64,000 bases of DNA from Clostridia bacterium (GCA_017504625.1 JAFVQU010000011.1:90452-154451); one strand, 5' to 3'. Shown: positions 52,044-60,908, numbered from the stretch's first letter. Program-made: numbers and translations. The notes: generated by a model not told the origin, from the letters alone.

Positions 52044-52331
52044 TTATTCTTTCTTTTTTGACTGAACGTAAATTTGATTTATGTAGACGCTGGCTCCTGC
52101 GGACAGGATCCCCTGCGTTACCGATATAAACATCACATATGCAACATCTTTTAGTGTGGAAATATCGCTTGTTGCAATTACCCACGCAGATGAAAGAACG
52201 ACCGATATTCCCCCAAAAATAAGAGGTATGAAGTTGTCCGGCAGCTTGCTTTTCTTAATTCCAAGTCCAACAATGTAGAGAACTGGAATTAGTATGAGTA
52301 GCTCAGGCTTGATAAATTCTTCGAAATTCAT
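52044..52331 (-). CDS. Phage-holin-like small membrane protein
   Basis: 95 aa from the ATG at 52331 (GAGGAG 6-7 nt upstream; the ATG at 52346 overlaps that site). Two to three hydrophobic stretches and a KKKE tail fit a small holin family. It directly follows the XhlA-like gene, an order typical of phage lysis modules, but no endolysin gene is nearby. Confidence 0.65.
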   Translation of the reverse strand: MNFEEFIKPELLILIPVLYIVGLGIKKSKLPDNFIPLIFGGISVVLSSAWVIATSDISTLKDVAYVMFISVTQGILSAGASVYINQIYVQSKKKE

Positions 52332-52342
52332 AGTGTAACTCC

Positions 52343-52633
52343 TCATGCAAAAATCATTCCAATGACGGTAGAGATTAATCCTCCGGCGAGTGCTGCAATG
52401 ATAGCGGTTACGATCTGTTGCGTTAGTACTCGCGGTTGCCTTTCAATAGCATCAATCTTGTGTTCGTGTCGCTTTAGATGTTCGTTTGTGTGTTTGAGTT
52501 CTGTGGCAAGAGTAACGAGAGTTTCGTTCATTGTACGAATCTCGGTCTGAACAGCTTTCAGATCGGAAATATCCTGTTCAATAGCTCGAAGTCGCTGCTC
52601 ATGCCTTTCCAAAACAATCTGTGCATCCTCCAT
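52343..52633 (-). CDS. XhlA-like coiled-coil membrane protein
   Basis: 96 aa from the ATG at 52633 with AAAGGAG upstream. A long coiled coil (residues 1-70, heptads in LERHEQRLRAIEQDISDLKAVQ) ends in one transmembrane helix (IVTAIIAALAGGLISTVIGMIFA). This matches hemolysin XhlA/holin accessory proteins. It is probably a partner of the 95-aa holin-like protein. Confidence 0.7.
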   Translation of the reverse strand: MEDAQIVLERHEQRLRAIEQDISDLKAVQTEIRTMNETLVTLATELKHTNEHLKRHEHKIDAIERQPRVLTQQIVTAIIAALAGGLISTVIGMIFA

Positions 52634-52718
52634 GAGATTTCTCCTTTCTTGTAGATTTGGCTCGGCTATGTCTGTATTATATAAGGAAACTACGACAACC
52701 GCTGTCATGATTAAAAAA

Positions 52719-53060
52719 TCATGCGATATTCGTATATGTTTTTATAATTTGGCTAAGCAGAGCGTTTTCCTTTTCAGTAATTCGATCTGAAACGAGTTCC
52801 TGAAGCTTTGCGAGTAGCTCCAACTCATCCTTGTGCATATATGCGCGATCAAAGCTATAATCTCCTTTTACGAACACACCGCCATCATACTTGCCGCAAC
52901 GAATATCAAGAGGGACGTGGAATGTTGCCTCGATCTCAAAAATATCTCTTTGGATGGTTCTGACGGAAACGCCAAATTTCTCTGCAAGCTGAGGCATCGT
53001 TGCCCGTCTGTACCTGCAGAGATATTTTAATATTTCGAGTCTTCTCTCGGCTGTTCCCAT
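52719..53060 (-). CDS. HTH regulator (HTH_11/DeoR type)
   Basis: 113 aa from the ATG at 53060, with AAAGGAGG upstream. The winged helix MGTAERRLEILKYLCRYRRA...QLAEKFGVSVRTIQRDIFEIE is as in WYL regulators, but no WYL domain follows; a helical tail ends the protein. It probably controls the genes downstream on the minus strand. Confidence 0.82.
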   Translation of the reverse strand: MGTAERRLEILKYLCRYRRATMPQLAEKFGVSVRTIQRDIFEIEATFHVPLDIRCGKYDGGVFVKGDYSFDRAYMHKDELELLAKLQELVSDRITEKENALLSQIIKTYTNIA

Positions 53061-53189
53061 CAGTTCCTCCTTTCCGCAAAATAAAAAAGAGCACGACAAA
53101 TAGCTTTAGGTGCTACTTGTCATGCTCGTATGTCTGACATCGTGCTATGTACTAAGTATTATCAATGCTGTTTAACTACTGTGTTGCAA

Positions 53190-53372
53190 TCAAAGGTTGT
53201 TTAAATTAAAATTGCCCTGCGTGACATTTACTGCCAAGATGTTTTTGCAAAATTGGCATTTGATTACAATATCTGCTTGATTCTCGTGGATATTGGATAA
53301 TTTTGTAAGTGAGAGATGTTTTGTTGAGTCACAGGCCCTTTTATTACAAACCGGGCAAAGGTATTTTGTCAT
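53190..53372 (-). CDS. Small zinc-ribbon protein, 60 aa
   Basis: Two Cys pairs (CPVCNK and CQFCKN) form a treble-clef or ribbon. AAGGAG precedes the start. The role is unknown. Confidence 0.65.
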   Translation of the reverse strand: MTKYLCPVCNKRACDSTKHLSLTKLSNIHENQADIVIKCQFCKNILAVNVTQGNFNLNNL

Positions 53373-53751
53373 ATTTAATGCTCCTTATTGAAATATATCA
53401 TAGTAAACTATTATTATAGGTCAATTATAAATTATAATTCGTTATTTGTCAACACTTTTTTCCAAAAAAAGTAAAAAGAGCCAAAAAAACCCTATGAATC
53501 GTTTTTATAATTAGAGAAAAGAGTAGTTTTCATATATCCCCTTGGCGTTGGTCGCGCTGATAGTGTTTCTGTTGCCGACATATTCATAATGATGTTCATG
53601 CAAAAGAAACCCCCACTCCCGAAGGAGTGGGGAAATTTTTAAAAACACTTTGTCTAAGATCATAAATGCAAGAATGATTGATCTTAAATCTTATGTTACA
53701 ATACCACAATGAAAGGAGAAACGCCTATTTTAACAATTTCGCTCAGATAAG
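53373..53751. other. Intergenic stretch without a gene
   Basis: An AT-rich gap. It holds only the terminator at 53611-53632 and short unsupported frames. Confidence 0.5.
53611..53632 (-). terminator. CCCCACTCC-type terminator, copy 1 of 3
   Basis: CCCCACTCC-CGAA-GGAGTGGGG. On the minus strand it is followed by GTTTCTTTT, ending the lipoprotein gene at 53752. Copies lie at 54969 and 60909. Confidence 0.75.
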
Positions 53752-54249
53752 TTAGTGAATGCTATAATACCAATTAGTTACAAGATACTCACAATCCCCG
53801 CGTTGCTCCAGATAAATAAGAGTATCATTCAGATTTTCTTTGTTTTGATCAGGAATGTAATAAAATACGGTGCTATGTCCATTTCCTTTGAGAAATACAA
53901 TGCATAAATAATCATAATCGTATGATATTTGATACGGCGAATATTTTTCAAAAAACTCAAACACAAAACAACACTCTTCTGTATTAAGGTGTTTTTTGAG
54001 TTCTGTTTCGACATCATAAGGATCAAATATCACACCATCGTCTTTGGCGCATAATTCATCATATATCTCATTCGCGTATAATATTTTTGCAACCATTGAA
54101 AAGTCATCAATATTCTCACGGAAAAGACCAACTATTTCCTGTGAATCATGATAAATTTTTGGTTCATAATTCTCCCTAATTAGGTGGCATGACACAAGGA
54201 TGATATTAATAACAACCAAAAGCGCTATTGTTGAGAAAAATTTTTTCAT
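53752..54249 (-). CDS. Lipoprotein, candidate immunity protein
   Basis: 165 aa with a lipoprotein signal peptide (MKKFFSTIALLVVINIILVSC, lipobox LVSC). The mature part is acidic, of unknown family. Its own promoter (TTGCAA-18-TATACT) lies upstream. Its place after an RHS tip cassette suggests immunity or a displaced toxin partner; the sequence itself does not show this. Confidence 0.7.
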   Translation of the reverse strand: MKKFFSTIALLVVINIILVSCHLIRENYEPKIYHDSQEIVGLFRENIDDFSMVAKILYANEIYDELCAKDDGVIFDPYDVETELKKHLNTEECCFVFEFFEKYSPYQISYDYDYLCIVFLKGNGHSTVFYYIPDQNKENLNDTLIYLEQRGDCEYLVTNWYYSIH

Positions 54250-54291
54250 ACGTTGTCCTCGATCATATTATAAATAATTAACAAATAGGTA

Positions 54292-54321
54292 AGTATAACA
54301 TTATTTTGGTAGAATTTGCAA
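54292..54321 (-). promoter_or_regulatory. Repeat-family promoter of the 165-aa lipoprotein gene
   Basis: Minus strand TTGCAA, an 18-bp spacer, TATACT. It belongs to the same family as 54930-54958 and 56760-56788. Confidence 0.7.
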
Positions 54322-54354
54322 GCAATTAAAATAAAAAAAGACCGCCCATCAAAA

Positions 54355-54831
54355 TCATTCAGTTGTCATTTCATAGCACAGGTGTACAATTGTATCTTGA
54401 TATGCAAATTCAAAAGCCTCTATATTGAGATTCTGCTCGTTATATGATTTCTCTACTATGCACCAGCGATATTGTTGTGGTTCAAGTGCAGTAGAACACA
54501 ACCAATCATATTGATTTTTAGATTTTGAACCATGTAAACACTCTGACACACGGTATGTGGAATGTGCTTTTACATAAAACTGTGTATTATCATTCCTCGC
54601 CAAAATTTGAACAATATGTAATGAATCATCTTGAATAACAAAGTCAATCATACCACCAGCATATTCAACAGTAAATAGCTGATCATATTGATTATAAATA
54701 TCACTTTCAGAACATCGAGCTTTTTCCAAATCGTAATAATATCCATCAAATGTGGTTGCACATCCAGAAATGATTACGGATACTACAAATAATATTGCAA
54801 ATAATACTATACTAACGATCCTTTTTTTCAT
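54355..54831 (-). CDS. Lipoprotein, candidate immunity protein
   Basis: 158 aa. Signal peptide MKKRIVSIVLFAILFVVSVIISGC with lipobox ISGC. The mature domain is unrecognised. GGAGGGACATT-type ribosome site and promoter TTGCAA-17-TATACT upstream. As for its neighbours, a role in immunity against an RHS toxin is inferred from position. Confidence 0.7.
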   Translation of the reverse strand: MKKRIVSIVLFAILFVVSVIISGCATTFDGYYYDLEKARCSESDIYNQYDQLFTVEYAGGMIDFVIQDDSLHIVQILARNDNTQFYVKAHSTYRVSECLHGSKSKNQYDWLCSTALEPQQYRWCIVEKSYNEQNLNIEAFEFAYQDTIVHLCYEMTTE

Positions 54832-54929
54832 AATGTCCCTCCAAAATAAAAGTTGTTATTGCAGGGTGATAGGTGTATCATCCCCAAACATTCTTGGGGT
54901 GATTTCTAAACCATCGGTAAGCTATCATA

Positions 54930-54958
54930 AGTATAACATATTTTGGTCGGATTTGCAA
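54930..54958 (-). promoter_or_regulatory. Repeat-family promoter of the 158-aa lipoprotein gene
   Basis: Minus strand TTGCAA (54958-54953), 17 bp, TATACT (54935-54930), within a block repeated before neighbouring modules. Confidence 0.75.
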
Positions 54959-54968
54959 GCACAAAAAA

Positions 54969-54990
54969 CCCCACTCCCGAAGGAGTGGGG
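54969..54990 (-). terminator. CCCCACTCC-type terminator, copy 2 of 3
   Basis: CCCCACTCC-CGAA-GGAGTGGGG, with TTTTTT on the minus strand, after the 212-aa lipoprotein gene. Confidence 0.85.
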
Positions 54991-55021
54991 GAAATCGATT
55001 TTCGCAAAGGATAAATGTTAT

Positions 55022-55660
55022 TTATTCAGCAGGCATATCAAACCAATATTCGAGGATTGCGTTTATTATATCATCCCACCAATCGCTATAATACCATCCA
55101 TTATCCCATGAAGTAGTATATACAACATCATGTGTTGTACCATCTTCTATCTGATATAAAATATTAATCTCATCAATATCAATACCGTCCATGCGTTGGA
55201 TTAAAGCCATTTTCTCAGCTATAATAACAGAATAATCAACATCATCAAGTATTGTATCTGCATATCCATAAACGGTTATTTCTGTAAAATCTGATGACAC
55301 ATCAATATTTTCGTATTCGTCAAAGTTAGTCAAAAAATCTGAGTTTCTAAATTTAGTCACGTGTTCTGAAGTGAAATTCACGATCAAAAAACCGTCAGAA
55401 TCTATTTTTGCAGAATCGCACAAATAACCAATTTCATTAAATGCATCAAACTCACCATTCAAAAACTCTTTAGGTGTGCAACCAAACAGTATGTAACATC
55501 TATATTCGTCACACTTTAATTGACCTGCTTTAGGTAACTTTTTAGATATCATGTCCTTAATACTAGGTGCCTCTAACGGATTCCCCGAACACGACGGAAC
55601 AACAATTAGAGTGATTAACATAAATAGGATGCAAACTATCGCTACAATCTTTTTCTTCAT
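55022..55660 (-). CDS. Lipoprotein following RHS tip 1, probable immunity protein
   Basis: 212 aa with signal peptide and lipobox (LIVVPSC). The mature part is acidic with no recognised family. It begins 29 bp after RHS tip 1, on the same strand, the usual place for the cognate immunity gene. A lipidated immunity protein would suggest that the toxin acts outside the cytoplasm or at the membrane. Confidence 0.72.
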   Translation of the reverse strand: MKKKIVAIVCILFMLITLIVVPSCSGNPLEAPSIKDMISKKLPKAGQLKCDEYRCYILFGCTPKEFLNGEFDAFNEIGYLCDSAKIDSDGFLIVNFTSEHVTKFRNSDFLTNFDEYENIDVSSDFTEITVYGYADTILDDVDYSVIIAEKMALIQRMDGIDIDEINILYQIEDGTTHDVVYTTSWDNGWYYSDWWDDIINAILEYWFDMPAE

Positions 55661-55689
55661 ATTGAGGGTCCTTTCTTAGATATATATTA

Positions 55690-56751
55690 TCAAGCTGGTT
55701 TTGGGTGATTTTCTGATGAGAAAATCACTTTGCTCATTCCCATTCCCAAACCAACTGATGCAGCCATAAACCCAGCTGTTACTGCAAATCCAAACTCGCT
55801 TTCAAATACTTGATCTAAAGCATCGGCGATATCATACCAAAAGTCGTAATCTGTAGAACTGTTTTGCGTGTCCGTATTTTGATTTTTCATCAAATAAAAA
55901 ATTAAATCCAAGGCATCAGCATATGCTTCAAGATGAGTTTTGTTATCGGTGTCAAAATCCTTTTTTATTCCTATTTCTATGTCAATAGCATTACCGTTAT
56001 CATCAGAGCAATTCAGATTATAGGCTGTTGTAACTGTTAAGGAGTTTTTTGCTGTATTGAATTCTGCCCTGGCTAATAGATATTGCGCTACATATTCATC
56101 ATTATTAGGAAATGGTAATTTTATTCCACCCTCTACGGGATACATATCAGCAAGCTTTGTGAACTGTTCTTTTATAGTTTTCTGATTGATTAAATCAAAC
56201 ACGTCGGTTGCATTAAAGGAAATAGGGCCGTTTCCCTCTGTTGTTGTTATTTTATAATACAGCTCCAGATCACCGGGTATTTTAAAAATAACGTTTTCAT
56301 AATAAGCTTCTACGGAGTACAATTCTGGTATTTGAATAATATCTGACAATGTACCTTTGAAAAAATTCTTGGCACGCTGTATAGATTTCCATTTTTTAAA
56401 AAGACCGTCTATTTTGTTAGCAATGGTGTTCTTTGAAGCATCTTTTGTATCAACACTTAATCCAAACGGATCAACCAAGGAAACAGGGTTGCCGTTTGCG
56501 TAAGCAAAGCGGTTGAGGGTAATTGCATTGGAAAGTTTGCCGGGAATGATATCCGCATTGACAAATCGCTTCATCTCGGGGGAGTAGTAGCGGGCTCTCA
56601 TGTAAATGAGGCCGTTCTTGTCGGTGATTACTCCGTCACGTCCGTTGTAGCCGAATATTACAAAGCTCGAGCCTGTTCTGGAAACAAGCCTACCGTAAGT
56701 ATCGTATGCAAAGGTATCGGTTATGTTGCCATCGCTGTTATTCTGCTTAAG
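55690..56751 (-). CDS. Displaced RHS tip cassette 1 (no own start codon at the break)
   Basis: An open frame of 353 codons, bounded upstream by TAA-TAG just before 56751. It starts inside an RHS core (NSDGNITDTFAYDTYGRL, then GYNGRDGV, MRARYYSPEMKRF, DPFG) and continues into a variable domain of about 240 residues of unknown function with a hydrophobic end (FAVTAGFMAASVGLGMGM). The first in-frame ATG is at 56601, without a ribosome site. It would become functional by recombination into a full RHS gene, or be made from the promoter at 56760. Confidence 0.85.
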   Translation of the reverse strand, partial: LKQNNSDGNITDTFAYDTYGRLVSRTGSSFVIFGYNGRDGVITDKNGLIYMRARYYSPEMKRFVNADIIPGKLSNAITLNRFAYANGNPVSLVDPFGLSVDTKDASKNTIANKIDGLFKKWKSIQRAKNFFKGTLSDIIQIPELYSVEAYYENVIFKIPGDLELYYKITTTEGNGPISFNATDVFDLINQKTIKEQFTKLADMYPVEGGIKLPFPNNDEYVAQYLLARAEFNTAKNSLTVTTAYNLNCSDDNGNAIDIEIGIKKDFDTDNKTHLEAYADALDLIFYLMKNQNTDTQNSSTDYDFWYDIADALDQVFESEFGFAVTAGFMAASVGLGMGMSKVIFSSENHPKPA

Positions 56752-56759
56752 CTATTATA

Positions 56760-56788
56760 AGCATATCATATTTTCGTACAATTTGCAA
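56760..56788 (-). promoter_or_regulatory. Promoter-like sequence directly upstream of RHS tip 1
   Basis: Minus strand TTGCAA (56788-56783), 17 bp, TATGCT (56765-56760), same family as the lipoprotein promoters. Confidence 0.55.
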
Positions 56789-56799
56789 GTATAAAAAAA

Positions 56800-56823
56800 C
56801 AGCCGCACCCAAAAGTGCGGCTG
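56800..56823 (-). terminator. Terminator after the 362-aa gene
   Basis: CAGCCGCAC/GTGCGGCTG stem; on the minus strand it is followed by a T-run. It separates the 362-aa gene from RHS tip 1. Confidence 0.85.
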
Positions 56824-56828
56824 AAAAA

Positions 56829-57917
56829 TTATAATAGAGCATAAAAATATTCTCTTACCTTAACAACATTTGCAAAAAATTTTTCTATTTCCTGCTCAGA
56901 AGAGGTGTAGGCAAATAGATCAAGCAAATTTTCAGAAAGATAAAATTCCTTACTGCTATATGAAATTATTACTTGTAAATGTTGCCCACCGTGCCCAGAA
57001 ATAATTGAAAAAACAATCTCCTTATTGTCTTTGTTTTTATATATTACCGTTGGATGTTCATTGCTGCGAGCTGGTCTATAATCCCAACCATCTGTACACA
57101 GATATGTTCTAATATATTTTTTTATATTTATTTTGGTTTGCTTGTTTAGTTTATTTAATCCCATAGGATTTTTGGGGAGAGGCTCAAGATTTAATTTGTG
57201 TAATTGCGATATAGCGTTTTCAAACTTTAAAGTTGCTTCAAACGATTTTTGCGCCCATTCATATCGTTCCTCTTTATTTTCCGGAGCATAATATATCTCT
57301 TCATATACTATCTTTCCTAATGAATCAGCAATATTATTAATAATGTCTAAATTTCTAAAGCATCTTTCACATGAAATGAGTGCCGTATAAGGTTTATTTT
57401 CATACGTCCTTCCAGCAATAACAGAGTTTGATAAATAATTTCTCCCTAAACCGTAATTGCTGTTAGCTTTTTCAAATCCATAAGTACCCTTGCAAACCGG
57501 TTTTCCGTCCCATTCGATTTGATCAAATCCTAAAATTAGTGTATATACGTCTAATGCTTTAAGTAAATCTGAAAAAACGAATAACTTTTTAAAGTCTTCA
57601 TCGTTCAATGAATTATTTTCATATTTATTACTCCAATCCCAACTTTCATCCAAATTTGAAACCATTCGTTTATCGTGTTGTTCTGGATTATAATAGGAAG
57701 CATTTAGCAAGTGTTCTAAGGTCACTTTATATTCAAATCTGCTTAGATTTATTTGATGGTATATATTACGTGCCTCTGTAGATAGCGTATTGAAATTGAG
57801 ATTTTGGAAGGCAAAAAGATTTCTATTATATACAACATTTGATTGCATAATTGAATATATGTCAAAAAATTTAATATCCTTTTTACATTTAATTTCTAAA
57901 ACAACGTACTCTTTCAT
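56829..57917 (-). CDS. Hypothetical protein following RHS tip 2, probable immunity protein
   Basis: 362 aa, no signal peptide, soluble and mostly helical with many aromatic residues. I do not recognise the family. It begins 27 bp after RHS tip 2 on the same strand and is therefore the best candidate for immunity to its PD-(D/E)xK-like toxin domain; a cytoplasmic antitoxin suits a nuclease. Confidence 0.68.
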   Translation of the reverse strand: MKEYVVLEIKCKKDIKFFDIYSIMQSNVVYNRNLFAFQNLNFNTLSTEARNIYHQINLSRFEYKVTLEHLLNASYYNPEQHDKRMVSNLDESWDWSNKYENNSLNDEDFKKLFVFSDLLKALDVYTLILGFDQIEWDGKPVCKGTYGFEKANSNYGLGRNYLSNSVIAGRTYENKPYTALISCERCFRNLDIINNIADSLGKIVYEEIYYAPENKEERYEWAQKSFEATLKFENAISQLHKLNLEPLPKNPMGLNKLNKQTKINIKKYIRTYLCTDGWDYRPARSNEHPTVIYKNKDNKEIVFSIISGHGGQHLQVIISYSSKEFYLSENLLDLFAYTSSEQEIEKFFANVVKVREYFYALL

Positions 57918-57944
57918 AAGCCTTCTCCATATCTGAAATAAAAA

Positions 57945-58802
57945 TTATCCGATTGCTGTTTGAATAGTTTGGGTTCCTTGTTGAATACCTGATGGATCTC
58001 CAGTTGTTATAAGTTGAAATATTCCCGCCAATATAACAACTATTCCCGCCGTTACTGCTAACGCTGTTACCGTTTCCGGTTCTGGCTGCCAATTATATCC
58101 GCGGCTTCCTCCCTTTGAAGCAACCTCTTCTTTTGATGAGTCTTTTTCCATTACATATTGTTCATGAGGTTGTTCCTGTTTTTCATCACAGTCTTGAACT
58201 TGCTGGAAATGATAATAAATTTTCCCGAGTTCTCCACTGTATATCTTCACAGTAAAATCGTCAACAGTAAACTCATTATATCCCAGCGGAAAACCTCGTG
58301 CTACGCCATCAGCATCATATCCCTGCATTTGAATTTCCATCTTTGCTGCTCTAACAGGATCTGTTAAATAAGAAACAGGTTTGACCTCCCAATACATTCC
58401 ATAAGTATATAAATCATATCTATGGGTTTTATTATTTTTAGGAACATATTCTGGAATTAGACCATATGTTAATGAAAGATAATTCACAACCAAATTATGA
58501 ATCTGACCCGGATAATCAAGCTGATTCCAAGGATTGTAAGTTGTTTTTTGATAAAGTAAATATAATGGAATTTGGTTATTAAATTCAGAATTTCTATGCT
58601 CCGGAAGGTTGAATAGGCTATTTTGAGGGGTAAAGTTATTTTCTCCTCTCTCCGCACTCAGTCCAAACGGATCAACAAAAGAAACAGGGTTGCCATTTGC
58701 GTAAGCAAAGCGGTTGAGTGTAATCGCATTGGAGATAGCACCAGCTATGACGTCCGCATTGATGAATCTCTTTATTGCAGGCGAGTAATAACGTGCCCTC
58801 AT
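57945..58802 (-). CDS. Displaced RHS tip cassette 2, PD-(D/E)xK-like nuclease end
   Basis: RHS core end (MRARYYSPAIKRF...DPFGL) followed by a variable domain. The pattern IHNLVV...RYDLYTYGMYWEVKP (Asp, then E-x-K) resembles the restriction-endonuclease-like toxin fold. A membrane helix (VTALAVTAGIVVILAGIFQLI) lies near the C-terminus. Homology to other RHS cores continues in-frame upstream to about 58933, where it breaks. The listed ATG is an internal Met without a ribosome site. Confidence 0.83.
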   Translation of the reverse strand: MRARYYSPAIKRFINADVIAGAISNAITLNRFAYANGNPVSFVDPFGLSAERGENNFTPQNSLFNLPEHRNSEFNNQIPLYLLYQKTTYNPWNQLDYPGQIHNLVVNYLSLTYGLIPEYVPKNNKTHRYDLYTYGMYWEVKPVSYLTDPVRAAKMEIQMQGYDADGVARGFPLGYNEFTVDDFTVKIYSGELGKIYYHFQQVQDCDEKQEQPHEQYVMEKDSSKEEVASKGGSRGYNWQPEPETVTALAVTAGIVVILAGIFQLITTGDPSGIQQGTQTIQTAIG

Positions 58803-58969
58803 ATAAATGAGACCGTTCTTGTCGGTGATTACGCCGTCTCGTCCGTTGTAGCCGAAGATTACGAAGCTCGAGCCTGTTCTGGAAACAAGCCTACCGTAAG
58901 CATCGTATGCAAAGGTATCGGTTATGTTGCCATTACTATATGCTAAAAGAGTTATTGAGGCGATTATTT

Positions 58970-58998
58970 ATTATAGCATATATTACCTAAAATGGCAA
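58970..58998 (-). promoter_or_regulatory. Promoter-like sequence directly upstream of RHS tip 2
   Basis: Minus strand TTGCCA (58998-58993), a 17-bp spacer, TATAAT (58975-58970), just before the point where RHS homology begins. Confidence 0.65.
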
Positions 58999-59022
58999 GT
59001 ACTTTTCTTAGAAACGGTATTG

Positions 59023-60612
59023 CTAAAAATTATATGTAATAATTACGTCATGCGTAAATTCGTCATTTTTGAAATATTTATGTCCTATTTCTATTTTTTT
59101 TATAAACTTTTGTAATATTGTCCTGTCAAGAATTGTTATGCTGATGTCTTTTTTTAATATATTTTCTATCTTCAAATTGAGCAAATCTAATCTTTTAAGG
59201 GAAGCGCTGTCTAAATCTCCGGTAAGGGCATTAGTCAATTCTTTTTGTCTTATAGTGTACTGGTTTAATATATTTGTATAGTGTTCAAAATCAATTTTCC
59301 CGTTTGTAAAATCCCGGTGCAATAGCTTCAACTGCTTCTTTTGATTGGATATTTCCTCGCTAACTATCTTTTTCTTTTCTTCAGAAAAATCTTTTTGCAG
59401 ATACTTATACATAAGTTCATGGATATGCTTTAATGACTCATTTTTCTTCTCGTTTAGAACCTTATTAAGTTGATTTAATACAAGATCGTATAAATCATTA
59501 TAATAAATATTATGATTGTGGATACATTCATTAGAATTTGTAATATGTTTTCTACACACATATCCCATTTCACTTTTCCCATTCTTATTTTTTTTTATGT
59601 TTTGAAAACTCATAGAGGTTCCACACTCCTCGCAAAAAAGAATGTTTTTAAATATATCTTCTTGTTTGTGCGCTGAATTTCTTTGATGTTTTTTTATTTT
59701 TTCCTGTACTTCCTCAAATATAGTTCGGGGTATTATTGGTTCGTGCATATCGGGAACAATAATTTGTTTATCTTTCGGAAGGCTTACTCTTTTTTTGGTT
59801 TTGTAGTTGATAGTCTCACCTTTCATATTTACCATATCACCAACGTACATTTGATTTGTCAATATCCATTTTATCGTTCTATCTGTCCAGTTATACATTG
59901 ATGACGGATTGACAAATCTTATAAACGTTGTATCGCCGTTCTTTGTTTTATACACACACGGAGAGATAATTTTATTCCTTGAAAGTATCCTTGCAATCTC
60001 TGAATAATTATTTCCGGACAGAAAAAGAGAGAATATCTCTTTTACAACTTCTGCAACACAATCGTCAATCACCAGGTGATTGTGATTTTCAGGATCCACT
60101 TTATATCCATATGGAGTCATTGAATTAATATAATATCCTTTTTGTGCTCTTTGTCTTCTTGCCGTCTTAACCTTTCGAGACAAATCCTTAGCATACATGT
60201 CATTAAGGATATTCTTAAACGGCGCAATATCATTATTGTCACTAATGGTATCTATTCCGTCATTTACTGCAATATACCTTACTTCTTTTTGAGCAAAATA
60301 TATATCTGTATAATACCCTGTTTGTATATAGTCTCTCCCCAGTCGGCTTAGATCTTTTGTAATAACAAGATTTATCTTACCGTCCTCAATATCCTTGATC
60401 ATGTCAATAAATCCCGGTCTGTTAAAGTTTAATCCTGAAAAACCGTCATCCACATATACGTTAGATATAGTAAATCCATTTGTATGACAAAAATGTTCAA
60501 GTATCATTTTTTGTGTCTCAATACTAACACTCTCTCCAGTTGACTGCTCATCATCTTTACTTAATCTGCAATATATTGCAGTTTTGTATCTTTGATTATC
60601 GCTACTCATCAT
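59023..60612 (-). CDS. Large serine recombinase (TndX/Tn4451-like)
   Basis: About 529 aa from the ATG at 60612 or 60609, behind CGGGAGG. Catalytic domain YCRLSKDDEQS...S, then recombinase domain (YGYKVDPENHNHLV), zinc ribbon (CEECGTSM ... CRKH) and coiled-coil C-terminus. It is more AT-rich than the first recombinase. It sits between RHS tip 2 and the lipoprotein that follows tip 3, so a mobile insertion split the toxin-cassette run. Confidence 0.93.
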   Translation of the reverse strand: MMSSDNQRYKTAIYCRLSKDDEQSTGESVSIETQKMILEHFCHTNGFTISNVYVDDGFSGLNFNRPGFIDMIKDIEDGKINLVITKDLSRLGRDYIQTGYYTDIYFAQKEVRYIAVNDGIDTISDNNDIAPFKNILNDMYAKDLSRKVKTARRQRAQKGYYINSMTPYGYKVDPENHNHLVIDDCVAEVVKEIFSLFLSGNNYSEIARILSRNKIISPCVYKTKNGDTTFIRFVNPSSMYNWTDRTIKWILTNQMYVGDMVNMKGETINYKTKKRVSLPKDKQIIVPDMHEPIIPRTIFEEVQEKIKKHQRNSAHKQEDIFKNILFCEECGTSMSFQNIKKNKNGKSEMGYVCRKHITNSNECIHNHNIYYNDLYDLVLNQLNKVLNEKKNESLKHIHELMYKYLQKDFSEEKKKIVSEEISNQKKQLKLLHRDFTNGKIDFEHYTNILNQYTIRQKELTNALTGDLDSASLKRLDLLNLKIENILKKDISITILDRTILQKFIKKIEIGHKYFKNDEFTHDVIITYNF

Positions 60613-60766
60613 TTCCTCCCGTTTTAATTTCTTCAAATATTGAATGAGAGTCTGATTCATCGTCTATTCGAATATTTATTTTCCCAATAAGCATTTGCGC
60701 TATAATTTCATCAACACTTATTTCACTGATAAAGTTAGAAATAATATTATTTTGAGGTTTTTTCAT
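60602..60766 (-). CDS. Small protein overlapping the serine recombinase start, 54 aa
   Basis: MKKPQNNIISNFISEISVDE... to a TAG overlapping the recombinase ATG (ATGAGTAG). AAGGAAA precedes it. Tight overlap implies coupled expression. It may be a helper of recombination, for example a directionality factor; this is inferred from location only. Confidence 0.65.
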   Translation of the reverse strand: MKKPQNNIISNFISEISVDEIIAQMLIGKINIRIDDESDSHSIFEEIKTGGNDE

Positions 60767-60908
60767 ACTTTTTCCTTTTCACTTTTTATTTATATAAATC
60801 ATAACAAATAACCATGACATATTTAGTCAGGGTTAAAAAAAGGCCAATATTTATGTTAAATTATATAGAATTCATTACATGGTCTATCTTCTAATTACAC
60901 AAAATATT

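Noticed and set aside
52044-52633. A prophage
   Set aside because: Holin-like and XhlA-like genes are present, but there are no capsid, terminase, portal or tail genes in the window.
57889-58092. A small Ser/Asn/Gly-rich protein gene overlapping the end of RHS tip 2
   Set aside because: Its frame lies inside the tip's coding sequence with no ribosome site; the composition indicates a shadow.
30840-60612. One single mobile element bounded by the two serine recombinases
   Set aside because: The two enzymes differ in sequence and base composition, and the second interrupts toxin cassettes with no matching attachment repeats seen. Two independent insertions are more likely.
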